From: Cheilinus undulatus
Taxonomy: Eukaryota > Chordata > Actinopteri > Labriformes > Labridae
NCBI RefSeq assembly: GCF_018320785.1
Contig: NC_054875.1
Coordinates: forward strand, 2,795,001 to 2,859,000
Length of the DNA: 64,000 nucleotides
Direction of reading: 5' to 3'
Positions within the stretch are counted from its first letter, which is position 1; every line of letters starts with the position of its first letter. A program made the position numbers and the translations under genes. Under the pieces are notes generated by a model. The model had not been told where the DNA came from. It made no database searches and saw only the letters and a list, made by a program, of their open reading frames with translations. This document shows positions 11,036-24,800 of this stretch, one piece after another.

Positions 11036-11363
11036 GCAGGGCTCCTTTCCTCGTACGTGTTTCAAATAATCGGAGCTAATTGGAACCAGACACGAGTGAT
11101 CAGGATAACTGCGCGGATCACAGAAATCACGATTGTCCGTCATAATTCATGGCGAATAAGGAAAGAGCAACAATTTACTCCCAACTAGAGCAGCAAATAA
11201 ATCTGGAGGAGTTCAAACGTACAAAAACATTAGAACTCAGAAACCCAACACCTCTGCAGCGAAGGCCAGACAAGCAGCTTGGCAAAAGACTGCGGAGATA
11301 AATGCGCCAGTAAGGACAACATGCCTGTAGTTATTCATTGCTGTATGCGGCTGTAGCCTAGGA

Positions 11364-11683
11364 CAGGGCTATTCAACTACAAATTCAACTGGGCCAAATT
11401 TTAAAGTCAAGAAACGTTTCTGGGCCGGACATGTTCAGCGCCCAGTAAGCAGCTAGTAATGTCAAATTTTGAACCAATACAGTTAAATTTGATTTAAAGA
11501 GATTCACTTTTTACACTTAGTCTCCCTTTTTAATTTGGCAACACGAACAAAAGCAAATCAAAAAGTGCTTAAAAACACAACAGCAGAGCTGTATTTGGAC
11601 ATAACCTGAGGTAATACAAACGTTTTTTTTTCACTTCAATAATAATAAATTAAATAGAATGAAAACATAAAATATAATTTTGT

Positions 11684-11749
<66 letters not shown>

Positions 11750-11986
11750 TGGTCACATCTTACCTTGGCATAAACTGCATAAAAACTAAACTTGCACAGT
11801 TGTAGCTACAGTTGAAAAGGGTGTGTTTTATACCTGGTACTTTGGGGCCACTTCTGTCCATCTGAAATATTGTGTGAATTTATGAAAACTTGTGATGACA
11901 GGTCTCTGTCATGACCACAGGCTGGGCCACTTGGGGGCTGGTTCAGGGCCGCACGTGGCCCCCGGGCCTCCGATTGAATAGGCCTG
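11364..11986. mobile_element. hAT-like non-autonomous element nested in Harbinger remnant
   Basis: The left end cagggctattcaactac and right end cgattgaataggcctg are imperfect inverted copies. Flanking sequences are similar but the 8-bp duplication is not clean (gcctagga and ctctagac). It contains an A-run plus (TA)n(CA)n tract. Its position inside the Myb-like gene dates it after the Harbinger insertion. Confidence 0.6.
11683..11742. repeat. A-run with (TA)n and (CA)n microsatellite
   Basis: Poly-A followed by about ten ta and twelve ca units. Confidence 0.95.
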
Positions 11987-12837
11987 CTCTAGACTTTACC
12001 CCTGCTACAGCACAACCGAGGCAGGCCTATAATTGAGGGTGTAGCTGGAGGCAGCTGCTCTTCTGAACATGCTGGCAGTGGCAGGGACCGTAATCCTCAC
12101 ATCTCAATCCTTGTGGGTGGTATTTGGACTAAATCAATCCATTCCTTATTTTCTTAGGGGAGTTCTGAACCACATCCAGCAGAGCCTGGCCCTCTCACAC
12201 TGCTAGAGATGGTGCAGTGAGTACAACTCCATACACTCACACTGTAGTAAGAATATCTTTAAGTTGGTGAGGAGCTGACCATCTGACAACTAAATCAAGA
12301 CTGTATTTCAGACAGACTGAGGAAAAAATCCAAAATGTCTATAATCTACCTGCTGACAGAAATGGTCTACAGACAGGTGAAGATGAGGAAGCTTCAGATG
12401 GAAATCAAGTTGCTTGACCGACAGCTGGATGTAAGTATATGCCTAAAGCAAAGTCTCCTTAACACCTCAAGCTTTGTCATGAAGTCTAAAAACTAACCCC
12501 CCCCCCCCAGCTGGACCAACAAAAACAAACAATTCATTAAACTTTCTTCATTATTTGTTTTGTAAGCTGTAAGTAAGTAAATAAGGAGGATACCACTTTA
12601 TTCCTGGGGGGTCTACTGCTATAAATGTGGCTGATCTACAGTTACATAATGACTTGTTCTCGTAATGAATGTTCTCGTAAATGTATGGCTTCACTTTTTT
12701 TTAATTTTCGACATTAATCGTGTAAATGCTGCCTGTACGTCTTTAAAATAAAGAAATACAGCACAGTAGCCCAGCCTATTGCAGTTAAGACATAATTGCT
12801 ATCCAAACATTATTGGTTGTTGAATGACGTCATAGGC

Positions 12838-13262
12838 AGCCTACCTGTACGTTGATGCTGTGAAAACCTTTTCGAGGGTGCTTGGATGGGAATGTGTGCA
12901 GTCCACTGCGCCGATAACGTTGGGAAACTCTGCATAAAAAATATACATGCTAAAATTAAAGAAATATATATATTTTTTGTTTTAATGGTCATATTAGTTT
13001 AACTCACTTACCTGCTATTCCATAAAAGTCGTCTTTATAAAGTTAACTCTGACATGGCCAGGGGAAGTATAATAAAGACGTTTCAAAAAGTCTTCAGCGC
13101 AAGATACGCTTTCCGTACTGCACGGCAAACAGCGGCTTTGCTGATGTTTTCTGCATCCCCAACCGCAGTTTTTTTGCACCAGCAATGACCAAAAGTGATA
13201 ACCAGGCAAGGCTGAAGGTAGAGGATGATCTGCTGTTATGCAATCCTGGATCATCTGCACTG
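12838..13262 (-). pseudogene. HARBI1-type transposase fragments
   Basis: Reading the minus strand, about 13160-13030 gives a frame with VGDAENISKAAVCRAV, and about 12950-12850 gives FPNVIGAVDCTH, which includes the first catalytic Asp region of HARBI1-like DDE transposases. The pieces lie in different frames, separated by an intron-like or decayed segment. Together with the Myb-like remnant on the opposite strand, this is the divergent two-gene layout of a PIF/Harbinger element. Element ends were not found. Confidence 0.7.
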
Positions 13263-14415
13263 ATGCAAACTCATAGATCCCACTAAATAAGAAGATAGGG
13301 CATAAAAATCAGGTCATTATGGCAATAAGTTCATCACTGAAACCAAATTAACTGGTTGCCTTGGAGAGATGGATGTTTAAAAAAATATGCTGAACATAAT
13401 AAAAAAATATATAAAATGTTTAAATAAAGTTGTCTTACGATGAGACATAAATGTTTGAAAATAATGTCCTTAAAATCATATTTTTATGGTGGTGGGGGTC
13501 CACGGAATAAATGATTTTCTCTTGAGGGAGGCTCACTTTCCTACACTTTGATAACCCTCCTTATAGACAATCCTAGACTTTCAAACAAATAAAATGCTGG
13601 AGATGTTTGAAACATTTATTCTCCATGACGAAGTCAGTCTTTAATTCATTAACTGGGCTAGTAAAGCATTCCGGCCTCACTGCCCAGTCAGATAATATGA
13701 TAGTGTTCATTTTCTGTTCTTTAGAGTCCCACACATCAATAATAAGGAGACTGTTCTGTAACTTGTATGCAGGAAAATCCTCTCATTTTGGTGATAAGTG
13801 AGAATTATTGCTTGTTTACTGATCATGGGGTGTGAGGGGAGAAAGAAAAAAGAGCAGCTTGCAGCGCTGTCTGCGTACAGTTTGATTTTTGCTTTCAGAC
13901 CAGACAGTGGAGAGAGATCGAGGAGGGCTCAGCGCTGCGTCACCAGCTCTCAAACAGCTCGGCTGTGGTGGAAAAAAACCACCCTTACTGGGCTGGGTGC
14001 CAGGTGAAAAGGCCGAGGATATTCAGTGATCATGCTGCTGCTGGAGCAGGGTGTCGAAAGATTAGAAAGGTAATCCAGCTAATCACATGTAGCATGCTAG
14101 TAGTGACAGCTAGAGTCCCTCAGACTGTCTGAAACCACAGACTGATGTCAAACGTTCCTTCAGAAGGCTCTGGTTTTTCTGTCGCCGTCCGGAGTCGTGT
14201 GAGTACTATTTCTCTTTGTATCTTATTTTAATGGAGCCAACAGTGTCAACAGTGTGCTTTAAATATTTAGGATGTAGCGTGTTTTCATTACGGAAACATA
14301 ATTTCTCCTAGAAACCACACTCAATCAACGTCTATCTGTGATCATAGTTCAGCATTTGGACTATAAATCCTTCTCCTGGCTTTCTCTAACCGGAATAAAT
14401 CCATGTTCACCGACC
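13263..14415. other. Intergenic stretch, one duplicated block
   Basis: 13727-13830 resembles 9650-9750, so these two blocks flank the AAT array and the Harbinger remnant at about 4 kb spacing and may be parts of one family. Nothing else is recognised. Confidence 0.45.
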
Positions 14416-16168
14416 AAAAACGAACCTTTAGTGGCGGACTGGCCATCGGGAGCACCGACATTTCCCGGTGGCCTGGGCGCCGAACCGGCCCAGTCAGCGA
14501 TTGTCGGGACCAAAGGCTCGGATCGGGTCCACATGATCTTTTAATAAACAATCCGTCGTGCGGCTCAGAGTATCTGCCTCAATGAACTCACACAGATAGA
14601 GCAGCAGCCGAGGCCACAAACACACCCTCTCCTCTTTTCTGAGGCTCTCTACAGCAGAGTGCAGGCAGACACACACCAAGTTGTCAGAGTTGTCTGACTG
14701 ACAAGTTGTTAACTTGCCAACAGGCAAGGCAGGCAGCTGCTTGGGGCCCGCAAGGGCTGACGAACTTTACTCCACAATAACGTCCTAAAATGTTGTGACT
14801 GCAGGGACCTGCCCCATTAACCCCATCAAACAATCAGTGGTCCCAATTGCAATGACATCTTAGACGGACACCCTCCCTAAAGGGGCCCCATGTCATCCCT
14901 GCTACGTGACCTACGTCCAGTAACTTGACCGAAGTGTCAATCAAAGTAACGTCAAAGTCAGACATGCAAAATGAAGCGGAGCTAATTATCAGGGAGAGGA
15001 AAGAAAGAGAAGAAGGGAGAAAGCAAGACAGCGGTAAATGGAGCAGATAACGACGTGTGGCAAACACTTATTCTAGCGTCAGGTGTAAGGCTGTTCATTG
15101 TTTCATAGTAGCCTTGTTAGCGGAGCAGGAGGCTGTAGCCTGGGATTCCTGCTCCATCGGCTCGTCGTTACCAGGTTTCCTCCTGATTTCCTGACCATTA
15201 ACACCTGCTGGTGTGTGTGTCATCCCTCTGTCTGGCCGCTCAGCTCTCCTGCGCACCTGCGTCTCCTCCACGTTTTAAAAAAACGACACAGGTGAAATTC
15301 ACAGCTAATTTAGCCACTTCATTTTTAGTGAAAAAAAGTGCAAAACACACCAAAATATAGGAAATCAAGCTTTTGAAGCTCAAAGATTTCTGGGGGAGGA
15401 ACGCCAGACCCCCACACGTCTGAAGTAAATCTACATGCCTCCCTAACTACTGTACATGTGATTGACTTTTTGGTAGTTTTAAGTTCAGAATAAGGTAAAG
15501 GAAAGGATCAAATAAATACAGGTGCTGAGTTAAGGACAGTTATGATGAAAATATGAGGAAAGGACGGATAAACCCTTACAGAAGAAGATTCTCCAGGAGA
15601 AAGAGTGAAATGACTGACATCAGAGAAAGAAACAGGGAGGAAATGTGTGATGAGCCAAGAGAGGAGGAGAGCAGAATGATCAGAGAAAAGCCTGAGGTTG
15701 AATTCAGATTTGAGGAATCATGAAGTAAAAGAGAGAGAGGAAGGAGAGAAGAGGAGGTGAAGTCACCAGTGGCTTTAAAATCAGGTGAAGACAAAGAGGC
15801 AGAAGATGAAACTGTTGATCAGATAACAGAGCTGAGTGACAGAAAGGATAACAGAGGAGCCAAGAGCTGATGAGACTAAGATGCATGTAAAACTGGATCT
15901 TTTAGTGGTGGTATCATGGTCATCAATCTAAAACTCCTGGTTTATTTTTTCTTCTTTCAGTGGAGCAAACTTCCATCCAGGAGTAAAAGAGAGGAGCAGA
16001 GAGAGAAGGGGAGAGATTTGAAGATTAGAGGAGGAAGATAGTCGCTGTATGATGAGTCCAATTTGAAATTCTTTTATGCTATTTGCCTTGGGAAAATTTA
16101 AAAACAAGCATAATAGGGTTACAGGTGTAAATTTAACACTTATGTGTTTATTATGAGATAAGGTAAAT
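14416..16168. other. Old DNA-transposon debris and a purine-rich tract
   Basis: gtggcggactggccatcggg at 14431 matches the style of a hAT terminal repeat common in fish, but the partner end is not found. gcttggggcccgcaagg near 14740 looks like another such end. About 15560-16030 is strongly purine-rich on the plus strand (gagaggaggagagcagaatg). No gene family is recognised. Confidence 0.35.
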
Positions 16169-16991
16169 CAGAGCCGGCCCGAGGCATAAGCGACACAAGC
16201 GGCTGCTTAAGGCACGGTCGTAACCGGAGGGCCCCCAAGAACAAAGAAGTGAATGTTCACAAGCTGTTCAGAAGCAAACTATCGTGAGATCAGCCAGGCT
16301 GGGAAGGGAATGAGGTGCTGAGAGTAAAGGTCAGGAAGAAACAGAGCCCCACCTCAGATTCAATAGTTTGAGTCCATGTTTGACATCGGGGGATTCCTAT
16401 AAGTATGTGTCTTACACAGGCCCTAACACACACACACACACACACACACACATAATAGCAACAACTATTGAAGGATATGAGTGTGATAAACAACAATTTA
16501 CTGTGCTTTGTTATTTGCTAGCAAACCTTGAATAAAATAGATATGGACCGCAGAGGCCATGCTCACAATGCCATAAATTTAACTGGGGATAAAAACTTGT
16601 TAGGTCGGCCACTTCTGAAATCTTAGATGGTGTTGTGAGCTTAGTTCACCTGCGATGGTCTCATTTCTGAAGACTGTACCTGAGTTTTATCATCTTTATT
16701 TTCCTCTCTTCTGACGATGTCCCATTCCTGCTGCCTCTGTCTGCTAGCGCCAGTCCCTCGTCTCTCTCCCTCTCTCTCACCTTCTTAAAGTATTTCAGTA
16801 CGCTCATCTGCAGTAACACAGTTGGTAAGTCTTTCTTCAAAACATACATTGTGGCCACATTATCAACTGCACAGAAAAACTTCCTACTACTGGAGCAAAA
16901 GAGGACGTTTGGTCACATTAACGTAAGCTAGCTAATGCTAACTGTTAGCCCGTTCAGCTAATATCCTTTGTACTTTACAGAGCATTTATTC
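16169..16991. other. Degenerate repeat debris with an (AC)n tract
   Basis: cagagccggcccgaggca at 16169 resembles a hAT-type terminus, with no paired end found. (AC)n runs 16427-16452. A TC-rich stretch lies at about 16750-16790. No gene seen. Confidence 0.35.
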
Positions 16992-18085
16992 CAGCAGTAC
17001 TCAACCTTCATCTACCCAGGAGCCACAGTCTTAAAAATACCATTGCAGGAGCCACAATCCAAAACCAGGCATTTGATGATCAATCTATCCATAGTTGAAA
17101 TAAAACAGTGAACTGGTGGATTATTGCGTTGTTTGATGGGATGAAATACATAAAAATGTCTGTACAGAAGAAAAGATATTTCACTGATAATAAGCATGTT
17201 TTTATTTTTATAAGCTCCACCTGGACTAAAGTCTTTAAAATATCAGAATGTGCTGACTCAGAGCTATAAGGAGCTTTTCAAAGAGCTGATGAATCATGGG
17301 AGTCTGTTTGGGTATTTATTTCCATATTTGGACATTTACTGTAGTTCTATGACTCTGTTCACTTAAAGTTATGCTTTCTATTTTTTCCCTCTCATTATTA
17401 TCGTTTTTAGCTAAAGGGGGAGGGTCCCCATAGTGGTCTTTGCCCTGGGCCTCCAAATGGCTAAAACTGGCCCTGCCTCACACCTGCAGCTCCCCTCACA
17501 GATCCTTCTGCCAGTTTGTTGCTTTCATTTTTCTGTGTCTGTCCTTTTGACAGTATTCATCATTAGTACGTTTAAGATCAAATAAACCATCCACGTTTGG
17601 ACAAGTTTTACTCAGTTTTATATTGTTTTAAGATGTGATCCGTGTGTGTTTGGCTCGTTGGTGATGATGCGCATCGCAAAAGTCATCATCAAATACGAGT
17701 ATGGGAGAGCATCGGCAGGGAGTGACTGTAGAAATGTGTTAAAACGAGGCATTAGAAGCTTCACCCTGAACACGAGACAGGACAGCACACCTCTGCTAAC
17801 CGACGGAAGAGACGCACCAGCGGACTTCCTCTGCGCTCTTTTACGCACGGTCCGCCGTCCCGGGCTCACCCGGCGGTAATAAAACACAAGTTTTCATTTG
17901 AATTTGTAAGTTAAAGTCTGTCTTCTTTCTGTGGACTTAGATTTATTGATATGACTTATTGCAGTGAGTCTTTACTGCTGACAGTTTACATATTTATAGA
18001 GGATTTCAGGAGGATTTTCTTAAAGGAAGCAACTGGTCACTAAAGAGCCACATGCGGCTCGAGAGCCGCGGGTTGGGTATCACTG
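16992..18085. mobile_element. hAT-type non-autonomous element
   Basis: Begins cagcagtactcaaccttc and ends ccgcgggttgggtatcactg, preceded by gagccacatgcggctcgag, the type of terminus found on Zaphod-like hAT elements. A perfect 8-bp duplication, atttattc, flanks it (16984-16991 and 18086-18093). It is 1,094 bp long with only short meaningless frames. Confidence 0.85.
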
Positions 18086-18229
18086 ATTTATTCAAAACAA
18101 TTATTATATAGTTTGTTAAGCCCTGGGCTCCGCTGTTTAATTAAACCATGACATAAGACGCTGACTAATTATTCACCTTGGTACTGCTGCGATTTGCTGC
18201 TGTTCTGAAGCAGCTGGACGTCATCTTCA

Positions 18230-18586
18230 GCCCTAGTCCTGTGATTGGCTAGTTATTCACAGGCCTAGGGCCGTTACCCTGAGCAGCCGTCCAATCAACA
18301 CCGTAAACATTGCCCACCAATCAGAGAGTAATCTGAGAGCGCCAAAGCGTTTGATTCTAGCGAGAGAATAGTTTGAGTGGCTGTGAGCGTGAGACAGGAG
18401 GTGAAAGCGCGAGTCACACACCAGAAAGGTGGGAGTTGGTAACCCTGGGTGAAGACTGTGTCCGGGTAACTGTTTTAGCCCGGGAGAAAGGACATAAAGA
18501 GGATAAAAGTTAGCAGGCTCGTCAACACCCCCCCATGCACACAGACAGCATCTGCAGACCACAGGGATAGATAAATATGATCACAG
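18230..18586 (+). promoter_or_regulatory. CCAAT-rich promoter-like segment with possible first exon
   Basis: Three CCAAT boxes lie within 80 bp (inverted ATTGG at 18244, ccaat at 18291 and 18317), followed by CpG-containing sequence. A consensus donor, acag|gtaagac, starts at 18587, just after an ATG at 18577. No downstream coding exon could be joined, so it may be a host promoter, a non-coding transcript, or an element's own promoter. Confidence 0.35.
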
Positions 18587-19498
18587 GTAAGACACGGTTT
18601 AATGAATGTATCCAGATTAACATGATTATAGAGCAATGAGGTGACTTTATAGATCTGTAGCTGTTATTTTAGCGTTTAATGAAGAAAACGACGCTTGCAT
18701 AAAGTCCTAATATCTGACTGTGGGAGGGGATTTCATGTTAATACTGATCATTAAAGAGCTGAAACGTAAATGATTATTATATAAAACTAGCTGATTGTTA
18801 CTGTAGTAGGGTTCATGGTTGAGGCTTAAGCACGCGTTTTTACAGCACGAGTCGTAAAAACATATCAGGGGGATGGTCAGGGCTGTAGCCAGGGTTTCAG
18901 AATTAGCTAGGTCCAGAATTTACATATATAAATAGAGAGCCGTGTTTTTCCTGCTTTTGACCATTTTCTTACATTTTGTGAGCTTTAAATGATCATATTT
19001 CTTGTTGCAATGATAAAGATAATATTTTCAATGTCTATCTGACTTTTTCAAAACTTATTTTCATCATAACATTAATCCCACATGTTTTAGCTCTGTTTTA
19101 TTTGGGTTTTTCCCTCAGAATTACGCTAGCATAAACCAGTGGTCTTGCCCCAAATACCCCCGCCTTCCCTCACACAGCAGCTCATCCATTTTGCTTCTGT
19201 ACCTTTCTCACTATGTTTCTGTCTCTGTCATTATCAGTAGGATTTATTTTATCACCTTAAAGGTTTTCTTTATTTGTTTTTCACCCGCGATCTGATTTTA
19301 AAACAGCTGATCAGCGCGAGGAAGTTCTACGACGTCAATCAGAACCAGCGCGGGAGCTTTACGGAGTTTGACCATAAATTCACAAACTAAAGGATCTACT
19401 ATAGCCTCTACTAGAGCAGAAGCTGACTTTTGACAAGAGAGCTGCAGAATAACAGGTGGATATACAGGACACACGTGATTAGAGTTTCTGTGCTGCTC
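18587..19498. other. Intergenic stretch with a short repeat shared with 36 kb
   Basis: 18869-18920 (tcagggggatggtcagggctg onward) is nearly identical, in inverted orientation, to 35955-36025 inside the LINE remnant. The remainder has no recognised feature. Confidence 0.5.
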
Positions 19499-21789
<2,291 letters not shown>

Positions 21790-22279
21790 CGCATTCAGCA
21801 GCACCTCATTAATCATGGATGGCGCTGATTTCCAAAAACAGATATGGTGAGGGTTGATTTACTAACGTAGCGTCCAGGTAAAGTTTTTGTTTGGTCAACA
21901 TTGTATCTACATTACCTCGATTATATTTACCAGACAGGCTAGTTAGCGGGTGTAAATGTGAGCAAAGCCCCCTTAATGTTGTAATGGTGGTAATATTTCC
22001 AGTGTTAGAATAGTAGTAATATTTCCACATTCATTGATAAAAATGTCTCTGGGATGGAAAGGGAGGATGACCGTTTTAGAAGGGGGATGGTTTTGACCAT
22101 TTTTATTTCAGGGGGGATGCCACCCCCCCTCAACTCGAGTACTGGGTTTAAGCATGTAAATAAATGAACTATAGCCTTCTGTTTTGTGTTTTAAGGCTCT
22201 AAATCCTCTAAAACGTGATGTTGAAAGAGGAGGATGTTTTTTAAAGGAGGGTGTAGGACATCAGCAGGTTTATTTCTGA
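21790..22279. other. Intergenic stretch, possible transposon end
   Basis: ggggggatgccacccccc near 22112 is a G-run/C-run block of the sort found at some DNA-transposon ends. No coding sequence. Confidence 0.35.
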
Positions 22280-22843
22280 CAGAGGTGGAGAAAGTACTAG
22301 ATTATTGTACTGAAGTAAAAGTAAAGTTACTTAAAATATACTTAAGTAAAAGTAAAAGTAGTAATCTGTAAATCTACTCAAGAAAAAGTAGCCTAAGTCA
22401 TTTAAAATGTACTCAAAGTACAAGCTATATACAGTAAAATCTGATCTTTTCTTAATGTGAAACACCTACAAAAGAATATGAATTTATAACCAGGTTGTTG
22501 TTATAAGGTGAGACTTAACCTAAAGTCAAATTCAGCAGCAGTTTTAGGATAAAATGTGAAATTATTCTCTCTCTGCTGAACATCATGAGCTGTGAAAGTC
22601 AAACTTCAGGACATTTTCTTGTTGGCTGAAAGCTAGAACCTCCTCATTTTGGTTTTAGTGTGTTTTTTTACTCAGTACTTAATACTTTTTAAAATGTAGT
22701 GAAGTACAATACTCTCCTCAAAATGTATTTAAGTAAAAGTAAAAGTAGTGATTTTGAAAAGTATTCAAAAAAGTACAAGTACACATAAAGGCTACACAAT
22801 TACAATAACTTGAGTAAATATAATTAGTAAATTTCCCACCCTG
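22280..22843. mobile_element. MITE with CAGAGGTGG ends
   Basis: Begins cagaggtggagaaagtac and ends atttcccaccctg, imperfect inverted termini. The flanking 8 bp are atttctga (22272-22279) and atttctgt (22844-22851). The interior is rich in aagtaaaagtaaaagtag. A fragment of the same family lies at about 27225-27375 in the TNF-receptor intron. Confidence 0.8.
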
Positions 22844-23550
22844 ATTTCTGTGTTTTGTCCATAAATGTAAGTTCTTACCATTAACACATTAAAAAGATTG
22901 ATTCTATTTTTTTTAGTGTGGATGCTGCTGATGAGGAGGGTCTCCAAAAGAATGACTGACTGATAAGAAAAAGAGGAAGAAGTCCATCTCCTTCACAAGT
23001 GTCCACTACAGACTTCAGGACCTTCAGGGGCTCCAACCGTCTCCTAACAGACCGTCCAGAAAAGAGAGGGGAGACAGACAACCTTCTTCATCTGTGTGCA
23101 GAAAGGTAAAACCCACAACATCCCAGCAGAGACAGAGGAGTGGAGGACTTCCTGATCTCCCAGAGACAATCAGTCCTTTCCAGAACAGTCCAGCTCACAG
23201 CTCAGTTACTGCATGCATGCCAGTGGGCCCAGAGTGGGATCTAATAGTCACTATCATTATGTACAGGGATGATCATCAGTGGACTAGATAGACAGTTCAT
23301 ACACACTGGTCAAATGCATGAGTCTAGTTTAACTTATTTAAAAAATAAACTGTGACAAATCACTTCAGGTTTAACTAAAGTAATGTATGCAACGTTATAG
23401 GTTGAAAGTCTCTCAATATCTATCATGTGGTTTGAAATAAAATGAACAAAATCTTAAGTTCTGTTACCTCATTTTTTCTCCACTGGGGGTTACATTAGTT
23501 GTATATGTGCAGATTATCTAGCATTGACTGCATCAGTAACAGTGATCAGC
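22844..23550. other. Intergenic stretch, nothing recognised
   Basis: Short frames only. cagaaag|gtaaaac near 23105 is donor-like, but no exon can be built around it. Confidence 0.4.
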
Positions 23551-24017
23551 GGTTGGGGGGCCCCCAGTCAAACTTTGCTTAGGGCCCCAAGTAAGCTTGG
23601 GCCGGCCAAGTAAATACTCAACAATTCAAAATAACAGAAATTGGGCACGCCGGTAGTCGAGTGGTTAAGGCACATGCCATATACGCAAGCGACCCGGGTT
23701 TGAATCCGGCCCGTGGCACTATTTCCTGCATGTCTCTCCCCGCTCCCTCCCCCTGTTTCCAACTCTATCCACTGTCCTATCAAATAAAGGCAAAAAGGCC
23801 AAAAATAAATCTTAAAAAAAAAAAAAAAACAGAAATTGTTTTTAATAGACACATTAAGTTCCTCCAAATAAAATATGTGCATTCCATGAATACAAATGGC
23901 TTCAAATCAATGAAAACAGTTGGATACAGTTGGAAAAAGTCTCACTGGAAGAATGCCCCCAGACCCCCTAGTCTTGGGCTAAGCCCCTAATGTTGGCAAC
24001 ACCTAGCTCCGCCCCTG
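23551..24017. mobile_element. Degenerate DNA-transposon remnant carrying a SINE
   Basis: The right end, cacctagctccgcccctg, is close to the inverted form of the caggggcgtagctag terminus seen at 41638 and 59806. gggccccaagtaagcttggg near 23583 is typical of the left part of such elements. The left boundary is unclear. The SINE at 23644 is inserted in it. Confidence 0.45.
23644..23828 (+). mobile_element. tRNA-derived SINE
   Basis: The head reads tagtcgagtggttaaggc (box A, Leu/Ser tRNA-like), followed by ggtttgaatcc (box B), a tRNA-unrelated body with ccccgctccctccccctg, and an A-tail after aaataaatctt. A target duplication, aacagaaattg, flanks it (23633-23643 and after the tail). It shares its body with the SINE at 45198. 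Confidence 0.9.
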
Positions 24018-24287
24018 CTGTCTGATACCATGGTAATAAAAAAAGAGTCCTCACCGAATATTTGGCAACTATTTTGTTTTTATTCAGCAAATATCAGACA
24101 GACTCAGAAACATGGGCTGAACTGTGGAAAAGCTTTGGAAACACGTCTGTTTATGCACCGTCACACACTTCTAAAGGTGCAGACTAACACACCCTTCCTC
24201 TCTCTCTCCGTTAAACTCAGACGGATATTTGTAGAACATTAAAAACGACCAGGATCGACCAAAGTGCTTCGCTGTATAAAAAAGTAG

Positions 24288-24358
24288 CTGCAGGTTCTGG
24301 ACCAGCTCCAGATTCTAGACCAGCCCCAGATTCTGGACCAGCTGCAGACTCTGGACTG
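24288..24358. repeat. 18-bp minisatellite, four copies
   Basis: Four adjoining variants of cagattctggaccagctc. Confidence 0.85.
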
Positions 24359-24359
24359 A

Positions 24360-24800
24360 GGAATGATCCAAACCCACATATAAAGAGCCATGATATAAAT
24401 GCATCAGCCTCTCTAAATCTTTGAGGCAGACCCGACTTTACTTTGGTTACCAGCCTCAGTGAAATAAACTCCACTTTAGCAGAGATCTGCTTATCACGTT
24501 TCAAATCCTCATGAAAATAAACACCATGACTCTGAGGAACAAACACTAAGAAGGCCCAGACTACTCATGATCACATCAGTCTGGTCAAACATGTTTAACT
24601 GTCTTACTGTCATTCACATTTAGAAAATTCAAGGTCATCCATGTTTTAACATCTTTCACACAGTCAAATAGAGTCTGTCTGCCTGTTTTCAGAGTCAGAG
24701 GCATGTAGAGTTGAACATTATCTATAAACAGTGAAGGAGACGTGTACTTGGAAAACAGAAAAACTGATTTTGTAGGAGTTTGGCTGCAGTTTTTCATCAT
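24360..24800 (-). pseudogene. LINE reverse-transcriptase fragment, L2/Rex-like
   Basis: On the minus strand the frame ending at 24585 reads DNVQLYMPLTLK and WMTLNFLNVNDSKT, which matches the region just after the reverse-transcriptase active site in fish L2/Rex-type LINEs. A second frame, 24546-24360, continues with DKQISAKVEFISLRL. The active-site motif itself is degraded (IDNVQ where YADDTQ is usual), and the two pieces are out of frame. Truncated and dead. Confidence 0.65.

Larger units (their letters stand above)
11149..12430 (+). pseudogene. Broken Myb/SANT-like gene of a PIF/Harbinger transposon
   Basis: Harbinger elements encode a transposase and a Myb/SANT-like DNA-binding protein. 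From the ATG at 11149 the frame reads MANKERATIYSQLEQQ, then shifts. In another frame near 11260 the typical AKARQAAWQK segment follows. A hAT element (11364-11986) splits the gene. A later piece ending at 12430 reads RQVKMRKLQMEIKLLD, resembling the C-terminal helix of these proteins, and runs into a donor-like gtaagt. Frameshifts plus the insertion make it non-functional. Confidence 0.65.

Noticed and set aside
17618-17887. Overlapping frames of 77-89 residues on both strands
   Set aside because: They lie inside the hAT element at 16992 and show no recognisable transposase or host domain.
23644-23720. Possible tRNA-Leu/Ser gene
   Set aside because: The head has box A and box B but no proper acceptor stem, and it continues into a SINE body and A-tail with a target duplication. 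The same holds at 45198.
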